A DNA stretch of 58,127 bases from CAZWBR01 sp964404205 (GTDB taxonomy: Bacteria; Bacteroidota; Bacteroidia; Bacteroidales; Prolixibacteraceae): positions 1 to 58,127 of the forward strand of contig CAYOJD010000006.1 in the NCBI GenBank assembly GCA_964404205.1, given 5' to 3'. Below, in pieces: positions 36,398 to 45,824 of this stretch; the first letter of the stretch is position 1; every line of letters starts with the position of its first letter. Both the position numbers and the translations under genes were made by a program. The notes under the pieces were generated by a model, which saw only the letters and a list, made by a program, of their open reading frames with translations, searched no databases and was not told where the DNA came from.

Positions 36398-38110
36398 ATG
36401 AAAATTTTTTTTCTTCCCAAAATCGCGCTGCTCTTTCTGTTTTCCTTATTGCTGTCGGCTTCAACCCTTCAGCATTCGTCAAAACGTCAGACAACGCATA
36501 ATCCCATTTACGACGGGATTGAATTCGAAATGCCCAAAGTTATTGAACCTACAATTCCAAACCGTTCGGTTTCGATTTCCGATTTTGGTGCACAAAGTGG
36601 TGGTACGGCGCTTAATACTCAGGCTTTCGACGATGCAATTAATGCCCTTTCCAAAAAAGGGGGTGGACGGGTTGTTATTCCCCGCGGACTTTGGCTTACC
36701 GGGCCAATTAAGTTGAAAAGCAATATTGAACTGCATGCCGAACAAGGAGCATTGGTCATTTTCAGCAAGGATAAAACGCATTACCCGCTGATTGAGACCA
36801 GTTTCGAAGGGCTAAATACCGTCCGTTGCATATCGCCCATTTATGGCCGGGATTTGGAAAATATTGCCATCACCGGGAAAGGTATTTTTGATGGCTCTGG
36901 TGAGGTTTGGCGACCTGTAAAGAAGGATAAACTAACTGAATCGCAGTGGAAAACCTTAATCCGTTCGGGAGGTGTGCTCAATACGAAAGGCAATATTTGG
37001 TATCCGTCGCAACAATATCTTGATGCAGAGAAATCGGCCGATATGAATATTCCTGTAAAACGTGAAAGACTGACAGATTACGAATCGGTGAAAGATTTCC
37101 TTCGTCCGGTAATGGTAAGTTTAATCAAATGCAATAAGGTATTAATTGACGGTCCTGTTTTTCAAAATTCGCCAGCCTGGTGCCTTCATCCGTTGATGTG
37201 CGAAAATCTGACGATGCGGAATACAACTGTGCGTAATCCCTGGTTTTCGCAGAATGGCGATGGTATCGATATTGAATCCTGTAAAAATGCCTTGGTGTAC
37301 GATTGCAGTTTCGATGTGGGCGACGACGCCATTTGTATCAAATCGGGCAAGGACAAAGACGGTCGTGACCGTAAAATGCCATCTGAAAACCTGATTATCA
37401 AAAACTGCGTGGTTTATCATGGTCATGGCGGGGTAACAGTTGGCAGCGAAATGTCGTCGGGGGTGAAAAATATGCATGTTTCAAACTGCACTTTTATGGG
37501 TACCGATGTTGGTTTGCGTTTCAAGAGTACACGTGGCAGAGGCGGTATTGTAGAAGGTGTATATATTTCTGATATTGATATGATTAATATTCCAACTCAA
37601 GCCATCTCCTTCAACCTCTACTATGGTGGGAAATCGGCTTCCGAAGAGTTGGAAAGCGGAGCCGAAAGCCCAAAACCGGAGAAACTTGCGGTAAACGAGG
37701 AGACGCCACAGTTTAAAAATATTTATCTCACCAATATCAGCTGTAAAGGGGCAATGCATGGCGTTTTTCTGCAAGGTTTGCCGGAGATGAAGCTCGAAAA
37801 TGTCAACCTCACCGATATCGATATGGAATGTGATTGGGGCTTTACCTGTATCGATGCCGATGGGGTTCGGGTAAAGAGTATGAAGCTGACTACTGCCAAA
37901 CTTCCGGCCATATCAATTCAGAATAGTCGCAACGTAAGTATGGACAGGCTTATTCTTCCAGACTCCAATAATCCGATAATTAGAGTTAGCGGTACCGAAA
38001 GTTCGGAAATTGTATTTGGGCAAAATAATTTAACTAATCCGGCCTCGCAAATTGCGGTAGATGAGAAATTAATAAAGAGTGAAGCAGTCAAATATTCAAT
38101 TAAAAAATAG
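36398..38110 (+). CDS. GH28 polygalacturonase
   Basis: The protein has 570 residues with a signal peptide or anchor (about 1-27). The right-handed beta-helix of GH28 is shown by SISDFGAQSGGTALNTQAFDD near the start and by the active-site set: NGDGID (NTDGID in most members; about 286-291), VGDDAICIKSG (about 306), YHGHGGVTVGSE and FKSTRGRGG. The length fits exo-acting bacterial members, which release galacturonic acid from saturated ends. Last gene of the pectin transcript, followed by a structured non-coding stretch and a terminator. Confidence 0.92.
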   Translation: MKIFFLPKIALLFLFSLLLSASTLQHSSKRQTTHNPIYDGIEFEMPKVIEPTIPNRSVSISDFGAQSGGTALNTQAFDDAINALSKKGGGRVVIPRGLWLTGPIKLKSNIELHAEQGALVIFSKDKTHYPLIETSFEGLNTVRCISPIYGRDLENIAITGKGIFDGSGEVWRPVKKDKLTESQWKTLIRSGGVLNTKGNIWYPSQQYLDAEKSADMNIPVKRERLTDYESVKDFLRPVMVSLIKCNKVLIDGPVFQNSPAWCLHPLMCENLTMRNTTVRNPWFSQNGDGIDIESCKNALVYDCSFDVGDDAICIKSGKDKDGRDRKMPSENLIIKNCVVYHGHGGVTVGSEMSSGVKNMHVSNCTFMGTDVGLRFKSTRGRGGIVEGVYISDIDMINIPTQAISFNLYYGGKSASEELESGAESPKPEKLAVNEETPQFKNIYLTNISCKGAMHGVFLQGLPEMKLENVNLTDIDMECDWGFTCIDADGVRVKSMKLTTAKLPAISIQNSRNVSMDRLILPDSNNPIIRVSGTESSEIVFGQNNLTNPASQIAVDEKLIKSEAVKYSIKK

Positions 38111-38192
38111 TGCAATGTGAATTGGTTGTTCGCCCGCAGTAGGGCCGTGTAAAAACGGTACTTATTGCGGGATAGCCAGTCCCGGCATTGCA
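38111..38192 (+). ncRNA. Structured 3' untranslated element of the pectin operon
   Basis: Directly after the GH28 stop, TGCAATG (38111-38117) can close onto CATTGCA (38186-38192). Inside, CCCGCAGTA (38133-38141) pairs with TATTGCGGG (38163-38171) with one wobble, and CCGT/ACGG (38145-38148/38155-38158) caps that arm. A competing GGGA/TCCC pairing (38169-38172/38180-38183) also exists. The nested layout resembles a folded RNA rather than a simple terminator. No known RNA family is recognised. Confidence 0.35.
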
Positions 38193-38286
38193 TCAGAAAA
38201 GGGAAATAAATGGTTTTTTGTGTTAGTTGTATGTTTAGTTAGAAGTTGGAATGAGGGGTACTTCCCTCTGGTAGTTAGTGTTGTGA

Positions 38287-38319
38287 TGAGGCTGTCCTTT
38301 TGGGACAGCCTCAGTTTTT
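38287..38319 (+). terminator. Rho-independent terminator of the pectin operon
   Basis: TGAGGCTGTCC (38287-38297) and GGACAGCCTCA (38303-38313) form a perfect 11-base stem with a 5-base loop, followed by GTTTTT. The T-run is on the plus strand only, so it serves the GH28 side rather than aroK. Confidence 0.85.
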
Positions 38320-38326
38320 GATGTGT

Positions 38327-38836
38327 TCAGGATTGTTTTATAATCTCGTCGAGTACCTCTTCGGGATTTAAATCTTCTTTTCCACGAATGATAATTTGAG
38401 CCTGTTCGTAGAATGGAGCTCTGATTACAAGGGCTTTCTCGATAAATTGCAGCAACTCATCTCTCGATTTTCCGATAATGAGCGGGCGTTCGGTTTTCGA
38501 TTTCATCAACCGGTTGGCCAGCGTTTCGACTGACGGGGCAATGTAAATTGTGATTCCGGCATGTTTCATAACCTCCATATTATCAAAGAAACAGGGAGCA
38601 CCGCCTCCGGTTCCAACGACAATATTGTCGAACTGGGCTACTTCGAGAAGCGCACTTTGTTCTTTTGCCCTAAACCCGGCTTCACCTTCCTCGGCAAAAA
38701 TGGCCGGAACAGTTTTGAAGTTGCGTTCTTCGATATATTTGTCGAGATCGATAAAGGCCGAACCCATTAATGTGGCCAGTTTACGGCCGATAGTTGATTT
38801 GCCGCAACCCATATATCCGATTAGAAAAACTCTCAT
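38327..38836 (-). CDS. aroK: Shikimate kinase
   Basis: The protein has 169 residues, standard length. It phosphorylates shikimate at O3 in the chorismate pathway. Motifs: P-loop GYMGCGKST (7-15), shikimate-binding DLDKYIEE with GFR (about residue 55), GGGAP (about 78-82) and the lid ERPLI. Its ATG overlaps the parC stop by four bases (ATGA), so it is probably translated from the parE-parC transcript. The pairing of topoisomerase IV and shikimate kinase genes has no obvious metabolic meaning. Confidence 0.95.
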   Translation of the reverse strand: MRVFLIGYMGCGKSTIGRKLATLMGSAFIDLDKYIEERNFKTVPAIFAEEGEAGFRAKEQSALLEVAQFDNIVVGTGGGAPCFFDNMEVMKHAGITIYIAPSVETLANRLMKSKTERPLIIGKSRDELLQFIEKALVIRAPFYEQAQIIIRGKEDLNPEEVLDEIIKQS

Positions 38837-41493
38837 TCGTCAAAATTTATCTCCATTTGGTTGGGATCAATCTCAGTATTGCTTCTGACGATCTCGAATG
38901 GAATGTCTTCTATAAAACGATTCTCAGGTTGCTGAGTTTCTATCTCCACAGGCTTGATATCTTCATCTTTGATGGTGGGCTCAAGTTCGCTGATGTTCGA
39001 AACTTCGTAATTCGACAGTCGTTTGCCTTTGGCTTTGAACGATTTGACGCCGATAAAATCATGAACTTCAATGATTTCGTTTTCGCGCCACGAGTTGCCG
39101 CCGCCGAAAGCAATTTCCAATCGCGGGTAAGTTACCCAAGTGAGACTAATCAATTTGTTATCAGGATGCTCTCCAACGAAACGACACTGTTTTCCAGCGT
39201 TTGGGTCGATTTGGAAACGCTTGATATAGTGAAAATTTTGTTCGGCATCGAAATAAACAACCGAGGCTACCTTGTCCGACTGGTATTTTTCGATAAAGAG
39301 AATATTCTTTTCGAAATGGTTTTCAAGGTCGTACGAATAGAGATGGAAACAGCCGTCACGGTCGATAATCAGAATCTTGTCGTCGCCCGAGAATTCGCCC
39401 AGGTATTTACCTCGCGCGTCGGCATTGAGGCGCAAAACATCTTCGTCGAACCATATTTTACGGCCCCCAAGTGTCGAAAGCCCTTTTTCTTTTAAAGTGA
39501 CCTTGTGCACTTCGTTCTTGGTGACCAAATTTCCCATCGACTGGCGGCCTTTAATGGCTAACTGAGCCATATCTATTTCGTCGATCAGCTTTTTCAACTT
39601 GGGTTTGGGTTTGAATGTGATGCGCAGCACTTCCGCTTCGCCATTGGGGTTGGCGCTGAAATAAAGAATCCGCGAACCTTCGGTACCCAAGGTCATATTG
39701 TACTCTTTATCGCGGGTTACACCGGTAACAAAGAATCTTTTCATATAGGTGTTGCCGGCTTTTCCGTCGCGGTAAACGAGGTTGTAAACCGTTCGTGTGT
39801 CGTTCTTGCCAAACACGGCAACATGAATCACATTTTTACCGACGAAAGCTTTTTCAGAGACTTTTGCAACGAAGTAGCTTCCGTCGCGACGGAAGATTAT
39901 AATATCGTCGATATCAGAACAATCGCACACATATTCGTTTTTTTTCAGGCTGGTCCCTACAAAACCCTCTTCACGGTCGATATAAAGTTTCTCGTTGGCA
40001 ACAACCACTTTGGTCGCTTCGATATTTTCGAAACTTCGGATCTCGGTTTTGCGTTCGCGCCCTTTGCCAAATTTTGTTTTTAGCCGTTCGAACCAATTGA
40101 TGGTGAACGGGATAATATTGGCAATGCTTTTCATCGTTTCAGCAATCTCGTTTTCGATAGCTGCAATTGCCTCTTCGGCTTTGATGCTATTAAATTTGAG
40201 GATTCGGCCCATTTTAATCTCCATCAGCCGCAGAATATCGTCACGGGTAATTTCGCGTCGGAATTTCGGCTTCCATTTTTCGAGCCTTGTGTCGATATGG
40301 GCAACTGCTTCGTCCATGTTGGCCGACTCTTCAAAGGCTTTGTCTTTGTATATCCGCTCTTCAATAAAAATTCTTTCGAGCGAGGCAAAATGCCACTGTT
40401 CTTCGAGTTCGGCCTTATGAATTTCCAGTTCCAGTTTGAGCAAATCGACAGTATTCTCGACCGATTTGCGCAAAATTTCGCTCACTGTAACAAAACGTGG
40501 TTTATCGTCTTCGACAATACAGGCATTGGGCGAAACAGAAACTTCACAATCGGTGAAAGCATAAAGTGCATCAATTGTCTTATCGGAACTGATACCTGGC
40601 ATCAGGTGTACCTGAATCTCAACATTTGCAGCAGTATTATCGTCAATTTTTTTGATTTTAATCTTCCCTTTCTCACTGGCTTTTACAATCGAGTCGATTA
40701 GCGAGGAGGTTGTTCTTCCGTAGGGAATTTCGCTAATTATAAGTGTCTTATTGTCGAGTTTGTCGATTTTTGCCCTAATTTTTACGGCCCCGCCGCGCAG
40801 GCCGTCGTTGTAACGCGATACATCGACATAGCCTCCTGTTGGAAAATCGGGATAAAGTTCGAAGGGTTCTTTTTTCAGGTGAGCAATACAGGCATCAATT
40901 AGTTCGACGAAATTGTGAGGCAAAATTTTTGAGGCTAACCCTACTGCAATCCCTTCGACACCTTGAGCGAGCAAAAGCGGATATTTCACCGGAAGGGTAA
41001 CCGGTTCGCGGTTACGCCCGTCGTATGAAAGCTGCCATTTGGTAGTTTTGGGATTGAATAACACCTCCAGTGCAAATTTAGACAGTCGGGCTTCGATATA
41101 ACGCGGAGCTGCAGCGCCATCGCCGGTATGGATATTTCCCCAGTTTCCCTGAGTATCGACCAGTAAATCTTTTTGTCCAAGCTGAACCAATGCGTCGCCG
41201 ATAGAGGCATCGCCGTGGGGGTGATACATCATGGTCTGGCCGATAATGTTGGCAACCTTCGTGTAACGGCCGTCGTCCATCTGCTTCATTGCGTGAAGGA
41301 TGCGTCGCTGAACCGGTTTCAGTCCATCGTCGACATAAGGAACTGCACGTTCGAGGATAACGTACGAGGCATAGTCAAGAAACCAGTTTTGGTACATCGA
41401 CGAGAGATAAACGATATGGTGAAGCTCTTTTTTGCCCTCCTTCGGAATTTCGTTCTCTTCAATCGGGTTCAGGTTTTCGCTTTCGCTGGACAT
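38833..41493 (-). CDS. parC: DNA topoisomerase IV subunit A
   Basis: The protein has 886 residues. It is the cleavage subunit of the type II topoisomerase that unlinks daughter chromosomes. The catalytic Tyr132 lies in GAAAPRYIE. Nearby are DDGLKPVQRRILHAM and HPHGDASIGDALV. The C-terminal part (about 500-830) carries beta-pinwheel blades, and an acidic tail rich in Glu/Asp closes the protein. ParC rather than GyrA is assigned because ParE lies upstream and the GyrA-box is not seen. It lies 57 bases downstream of parE. Confidence 0.92.
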   Translation of the reverse strand: MSSESENLNPIEENEIPKEGKKELHHIVYLSSMYQNWFLDYASYVILERAVPYVDDGLKPVQRRILHAMKQMDDGRYTKVANIIGQTMMYHPHGDASIGDALVQLGQKDLLVDTQGNWGNIHTGDGAAAPRYIEARLSKFALEVLFNPKTTKWQLSYDGRNREPVTLPVKYPLLLAQGVEGIAVGLASKILPHNFVELIDACIAHLKKEPFELYPDFPTGGYVDVSRYNDGLRGGAVKIRAKIDKLDNKTLIISEIPYGRTTSSLIDSIVKASEKGKIKIKKIDDNTAANVEIQVHLMPGISSDKTIDALYAFTDCEVSVSPNACIVEDDKPRFVTVSEILRKSVENTVDLLKLELEIHKAELEEQWHFASLERIFIEERIYKDKAFEESANMDEAVAHIDTRLEKWKPKFRREITRDDILRLMEIKMGRILKFNSIKAEEAIAAIENEIAETMKSIANIIPFTINWFERLKTKFGKGRERKTEIRSFENIEATKVVVANEKLYIDREEGFVGTSLKKNEYVCDCSDIDDIIIFRRDGSYFVAKVSEKAFVGKNVIHVAVFGKNDTRTVYNLVYRDGKAGNTYMKRFFVTGVTRDKEYNMTLGTEGSRILYFSANPNGEAEVLRITFKPKPKLKKLIDEIDMAQLAIKGRQSMGNLVTKNEVHKVTLKEKGLSTLGGRKIWFDEDVLRLNADARGKYLGEFSGDDKILIIDRDGCFHLYSYDLENHFEKNILFIEKYQSDKVASVVYFDAEQNFHYIKRFQIDPNAGKQCRFVGEHPDNKLISLTWVTYPRLEIAFGGGNSWRENEIIEVHDFIGVKSFKAKGKRLSNYEVSNISELEPTIKDEDIKPVEIETQQPENRFIEDIPFEIVRSNTEIDPNQMEINFDE

Positions 41494-41550
41494 GGTATCG
41501 CGGTGTTATTTTTCAATTCAATTTTATCAGATCTTTCAACGAATATTTTT

Positions 41551-43392
41551 TTAAACTTCGTCTTTTTCGACATGTAGATTTTCGATAATAAAATCTTGCC
41601 TTTCAGGTGTATTACGGCCCATATAAAATTCGAGCATATCGGTGGTCGATTCATTTTTATTCAAGACAACCGGCTCAAGGCGAATTTCTTCGCCGATGAA
41701 ATTCTTGAATTCGTCAGGTGAAATCTCGCCAAGTCCTTTAAAACGAGTTATTTCTGGATTGGCTCCAAGGCTTTTCACGGCCCCGTCGCGTTCGGTTTCC
41801 GAGTAACAATAGATGGTTTTTTTCTTGTTACGTACACGGAATAACGGGGTTTGCAAAATATACAGGTGTCCTTTTTTTATCAGTTCCGGAAAAAATTGCA
41901 GAAAGAAAGTGATGAGCAGCAGCCTGATGTGCATCCCGTCGACATCGGCATCAGTAGCGATAATTACTTTGTTATATCGCAATTCATCAATTCCTTCCTC
42001 GATATTCAGTGCTGCCTGAAGCAGGTTAAACTCTTCGTTCTCGTATACAATTTTTTTGGTCAACCCGTAAGAGTTGAGCGGTTTTCCGCGAAGGCTGAAA
42101 ACAGCCTGACTGTTCACATCGCGCGATTTGGTGATAGAGCCACTGGCCGAGTCGCCTTCGGTAATGAATATCGAACTATTGTCTTTGTTTTCGTGGTTCG
42201 AATTGTAATGGATTCGGCAGTCGCGTAGCTTTTTGTTGTGGAGGCTCACCTTTTTTGCCCGTTGCTTGGCCAGTTTCTGAATCCCCGAAATGGCTTTCCT
42301 TTCACGTTCCGATTCCTGGATACGCTTCAGCAACATATCGGCTGTTTGCGGATTTTTATGCAGAAAATTTCCTAACTCTTTCTGGATAAAGTTCATTACG
42401 AAATTTCGAACCGAAGGGCCATCGGGGGCAATGTCTTTCGAACCCAGCTTGGTTTTAGTCTGCGATTCGAAAACCGGCTCTTCAACTTTTATACTGATGG
42501 CCGCCACAATAGAGGCGCGAATATCGGAAGCATCGAACTCTTTCTTGTAAAAATCACGAATGGTTTTTACCAACGCTTCACGAAAGGCAGCTAAATGGGT
42601 TCCTCCCTGAACGGTATGCTGTCCGTTAACAAACGAATAATAATCTTCGCCATACTGGTTTCCATGAGTTATTGCAGCCTCAATATCTTCGCCTTTCAGG
42701 TGAATGATGGGGTATAGCGGTTCCTGACCAAGGTTTTCCTGCAACAGGTCGTACAATCCATTGCGTGAAAGATACTTCTCACCGTTGTAATTGATAATTA
42801 ATCCAGCATTTAGATAAGTGTAGTTTTTCAGCATGGAAACTACATACTCGTCGATGAAGTGAAAGTTGCGGAAAATCTCACTGTCGGGTGTGAAGCGAAC
42901 GCCGGTACCATTGGTCTCGTCGGTTGTTGTTTCGTCATATTCTTTTACCACATCGCCTTTTGAAAAATCGATGCGCTTTATTTTGCCGTCGCGGACCGAT
43001 TTGATTGAAAAGTTCGACGACAGTGCATTAACCGCTTTGATCCCGACCCCATTTAAACCGACTGATTTTTTAAATGCTTTTGAGTCGTATTTGGCCCCCG
43101 TGTTCATTTTCGACGCAACATCCATCAATTTACCAAGTGGAATACCACGGCCATAGTCGCGGATAACAATGGCTTCATCGCTCAACTGGATGTCAATTTT
43201 TTTGCCGTTACCCATCATGAATTCATCTATGGAATTGTCAACCACCTCTTTGAGTAGAACGTAGATGCCGTCGTCGCTGGCCGAGCCATCGCCAAGTTTC
43301 CCGATGTACATACCGGGACGTTTGCGAATATGTTCTCTCCAATCGAGTGTACGTATGGATTCTTCGGAATAGTTCGGGACCATTTTATTCAT
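41551..43392 (-). CDS. parE: DNA topoisomerase IV subunit B
   Basis: From ATG 43392 the protein has 613 residues. It is the ATPase subunit of topoisomerase IV. GHKL ATPase motifs are VVDNSIDEFM, RDYGRGIPLG and GLNGVGIKAVNALS; the TOPRIM part has ITEGDSASGS and ATDADVDGMHI. A TTG at 43404 is less likely, since a TATATTTG promoter box (43402-43409) covers it. An ATG at 43383 is a further option. First gene of parE-parC-aroK. Confidence 0.93.
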   Translation of the reverse strand: MNKMVPNYSEESIRTLDWREHIRKRPGMYIGKLGDGSASDDGIYVLLKEVVDNSIDEFMMGNGKKIDIQLSDEAIVIRDYGRGIPLGKLMDVASKMNTGAKYDSKAFKKSVGLNGVGIKAVNALSSNFSIKSVRDGKIKRIDFSKGDVVKEYDETTTDETNGTGVRFTPDSEIFRNFHFIDEYVVSMLKNYTYLNAGLIINYNGEKYLSRNGLYDLLQENLGQEPLYPIIHLKGEDIEAAITHGNQYGEDYYSFVNGQHTVQGGTHLAAFREALVKTIRDFYKKEFDASDIRASIVAAISIKVEEPVFESQTKTKLGSKDIAPDGPSVRNFVMNFIQKELGNFLHKNPQTADMLLKRIQESERERKAISGIQKLAKQRAKKVSLHNKKLRDCRIHYNSNHENKDNSSIFITEGDSASGSITKSRDVNSQAVFSLRGKPLNSYGLTKKIVYENEEFNLLQAALNIEEGIDELRYNKVIIATDADVDGMHIRLLLITFFLQFFPELIKKGHLYILQTPLFRVRNKKKTIYCYSETERDGAVKSLGANPEITRFKGLGEISPDEFKNFIGEEIRLEPVVLNKNESTTDMLEFYMGRNTPERQDFIIENLHVEKDEV

Positions 43393-43401
43393 GATTTTGC
43401 A

Positions 43402-43409
43402 CAAATATA
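43402..43409 (-). promoter_or_regulatory. Candidate -7 box of parE-parC-aroK
   Basis: The minus strand reads TATATTTG, an exact TAnnTTTG match ending nine bases before the ATG at 43392. If used, the transcript would have almost no leader. No -33 TTTG at the usual distance. Confidence 0.35.
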
Positions 43410-43572
43410 ATCAAATTCGAAAGCCGTATCGGCCGTTTTTTCGATTCGAAATGAACAATATGAAGTTGATAACTCTTCTTTTTTTAGCCTGTTTTTTTGA
43501 TTGCGATTTTAAAAATTGTCGTTCAACAATCAATTTTCTTGGGTTAAATCTATCTTTCTTGCGATGAAATCT

Positions 43573-43580
43573 TACCTTTG
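43573..43580 (+). promoter_or_regulatory. Candidate -7 box of the antiporter gene
   Basis: TACCTTTG is an exact TAnnTTTG match, 73 bases before the antiporter ATG. The -33 position lacks a clear TTTG. Confidence 0.35.
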
Positions 43581-43653
43581 AATCCATCAGATACAATAAT
43601 CTTGATTTACTGAGGTTCGTTTGATATTCGGCAGACATTTTACATAACCAACG

Positions 43654-45798
43654 ATGAGGGTTTTTATTGAAAGAGCGCAACATTTGTTCGAAACACCATT
43701 TTCAAGCTATGTGCTGGTGTTTTCGGTCATTTTGTTTGTGATTCTTTTGGCCCCGCTCATTTTTCGTTTGGTTAAAATACCCGGTATTATTGGGTTGATT
43801 ATTTCGGGGTTGATTATTGGTCCGCATGGTTTGGGCTGGATTGAAAAAAATGCTGCTGTCGATCTTTTTTCGACCATCGGTTTGCTTTATATTATGTTTA
43901 TCGCCGGGCTTGAACTCAATTTGTCAGAGTTCAAGAATAACCGTCACAAAAGCTTGGTTTTTGGGTTTTTTACCTTTGTGCTTCCTTTTGTTATCGGTTA
44001 TCCGGTTTGTCGTTACCTGCTGGGTTTCGAGTTTAGTACCAGCTTTTTGGTGGCCAGCATGTTTTCTACCCATACGTTGGTGGCCTATCCAATTGTCTCC
44101 AGAATGGGGATTGCCAATCACGAAGCTGTAGCCATTACCGTTGGCGGAACCATTTTTACCGATACTGCCGTATTGATTATTCTGGCCATTATTACCGGCT
44201 CGGTGGCAGGCGAAATCACTCCGCAGTTTTGGCTGATGTTTTTTGTTTCGGTTGTCATTTTTTTGTTGGTTGTTTTTTTAATTATTCCACGACTGACGGC
44301 CTGGTTTTTCAAAAACCTGGAAGGGGAGAAGCGTTCTCACTTTATTTTCGTTTTATCGATGGTCTTTTTCTCTGCTTTTCTATCCGAATTGGCCGGACTT
44401 GAGCCTATTATCGGAGCATTTGCAGCAGGTATTGCGATGAACCGCCTTATTCCCAAAACTTCGTCGTTGATGAACCGGCTCGAGTTTGTCGGAAATTCAC
44501 TTTTTATTCCTTTTTTCTTGCTAAGTGTTGGAATGCTTATCAATCTCGAAGTATTGAACCGTGGCCCTTTCGCATTGATTGTAGCGGGAACGTTGACGGT
44601 TGTGGCACTGATTGGCAAATTTGCGGCTGCCTGGGCAACTTCGCTCATTTTTGGTTACCAATCAGTGTTACGCAAATTGATTTTTGGGTTGAGCAGTGCT
44701 CATGCAGCTGCTACACTGGCGGTTATTATGGTTGGTTTTCGGATTGGCATTGTAGACGAAAGTGTACTGAACGGCACTATCTTGCTAATCCTGGTAACTT
44801 GTCTGGTTGCTTCTTTTGTTACGGACAGAGCAGCTAAGGAACTGATGATTACCAAGAATGATACTGCAGACTCTGAACTAATGGTTTTGCGCGAACAAAA
44901 AATTCTTGTTCCAATTTCAAATCCGCAAACGATGGACAAGTTGATCGATTTGGCTATCGCGATTAAAAATCCAAGAAATAAATTTCCAATTGTAGGTTTA
45001 TCGGTTGTTGAAGACGGCGAAACGGCTCAACGAAAACTTCTGGAAGCCAAAAAGATGCTTGAGAAAGCAATGATCCATGCTTCGGCAACCGACCAAAAAG
45101 TCGAAATTATCACCACCATCGACCAAAAGGTGACCAGCGGGATAAAGCGGGTGGCCAAAGAGATTTTCGCCACTGAAATTTTAATTGGGTTTTCATTAAA
45201 AAACCAGTTTGCCGATTTTATTTTCGGAAATACCATTAAATATATTGTCGATAATACCAGTCAGGCAGTTTGGGTGAGCAGCGTTGTTTCGGAATTGCAC
45301 CACCATAAACGTATTGTAGTAATGTGCCCACGTTATGCCGACCGTGAATTTGGTTTTAAACAGTGGCTTAGCCGTGTTTTCAGATTATCGTCGGCACTAC
45401 ATCTCGAATGCTTGTTTCTGTCTACCCCTCAGACATTCAGGCATGTAAAAGAGTTTCATGCCAAACGACGTGCCTCAGCACGCATAAAACATACTGAGTT
45501 CACCGAGTGGGACGAATTTGAAAAGGTGGAAAGTTTAATTTCCCCTATGGATTTGATTGTTATTGCAATGCCTCGAAAAGGAACTGTTTCGTATATCCCA
45601 ACTCTCGAAAATATTCCCAGAATCATGTCGAAGGAATTCGAAAATTTTAGTTTTATCCTGATTTATCCAACCGAAGCCGAGGATAGTTCGGAACTGCTTT
45701 TTTCGAACGATTTCAGTCAGAATATTGTTGACAAAGGATTGGAACAACTTTCGCAAGTGCTAAAACGTAAAGAACCGACAGGGAAAACTGACAGTTAA
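43654..45798 (+). CDS. CPA2-family cation/proton antiporter with C-terminal USP-like region
   Basis: The protein has 714 residues. About twelve membrane helices fill residues 15-395, with PGIIGLIISGLIIGPHGLG in the first pair and the family segments LYIMFIAGLELNL and LEPIIGAFAAGIAMNRLIP. The C-terminal 300 residues are soluble and carry stretches like EQKILVPISNPQTMDKLIDLA and HHHKRIVVMCPR, which fit one or two universal-stress-protein folds. Proteins of this build exchange Na+ or K+ for protons; the ion cannot be read from sequence. It is a single-gene unit, with a TACCTTTG box at 43573. Confidence 0.88.
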   Translation: MRVFIERAQHLFETPFSSYVLVFSVILFVILLAPLIFRLVKIPGIIGLIISGLIIGPHGLGWIEKNAAVDLFSTIGLLYIMFIAGLELNLSEFKNNRHKSLVFGFFTFVLPFVIGYPVCRYLLGFEFSTSFLVASMFSTHTLVAYPIVSRMGIANHEAVAITVGGTIFTDTAVLIILAIITGSVAGEITPQFWLMFFVSVVIFLLVVFLIIPRLTAWFFKNLEGEKRSHFIFVLSMVFFSAFLSELAGLEPIIGAFAAGIAMNRLIPKTSSLMNRLEFVGNSLFIPFFLLSVGMLINLEVLNRGPFALIVAGTLTVVALIGKFAAAWATSLIFGYQSVLRKLIFGLSSAHAAATLAVIMVGFRIGIVDESVLNGTILLILVTCLVASFVTDRAAKELMITKNDTADSELMVLREQKILVPISNPQTMDKLIDLAIAIKNPRNKFPIVGLSVVEDGETAQRKLLEAKKMLEKAMIHASATDQKVEIITTIDQKVTSGIKRVAKEIFATEILIGFSLKNQFADFIFGNTIKYIVDNTSQAVWVSSVVSELHHHKRIVVMCPRYADREFGFKQWLSRVFRLSSALHLECLFLSTPQTFRHVKEFHAKRRASARIKHTEFTEWDEFEKVESLISPMDLIVIAMPRKGTVSYIPTLENIPRIMSKEFENFSFILIYPTEAEDSSELLFSNDFSQNIVDKGLEQLSQVLKRKEPTGKTDS

Positions 45799-45824
45799 CC
45801 AGATAATAATGAGGCTTTAAATTT

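Noticed and set aside
38794..39495. 233-codon frame antisense to parC
   Set aside because: Shadow of parC codon usage; no family features.
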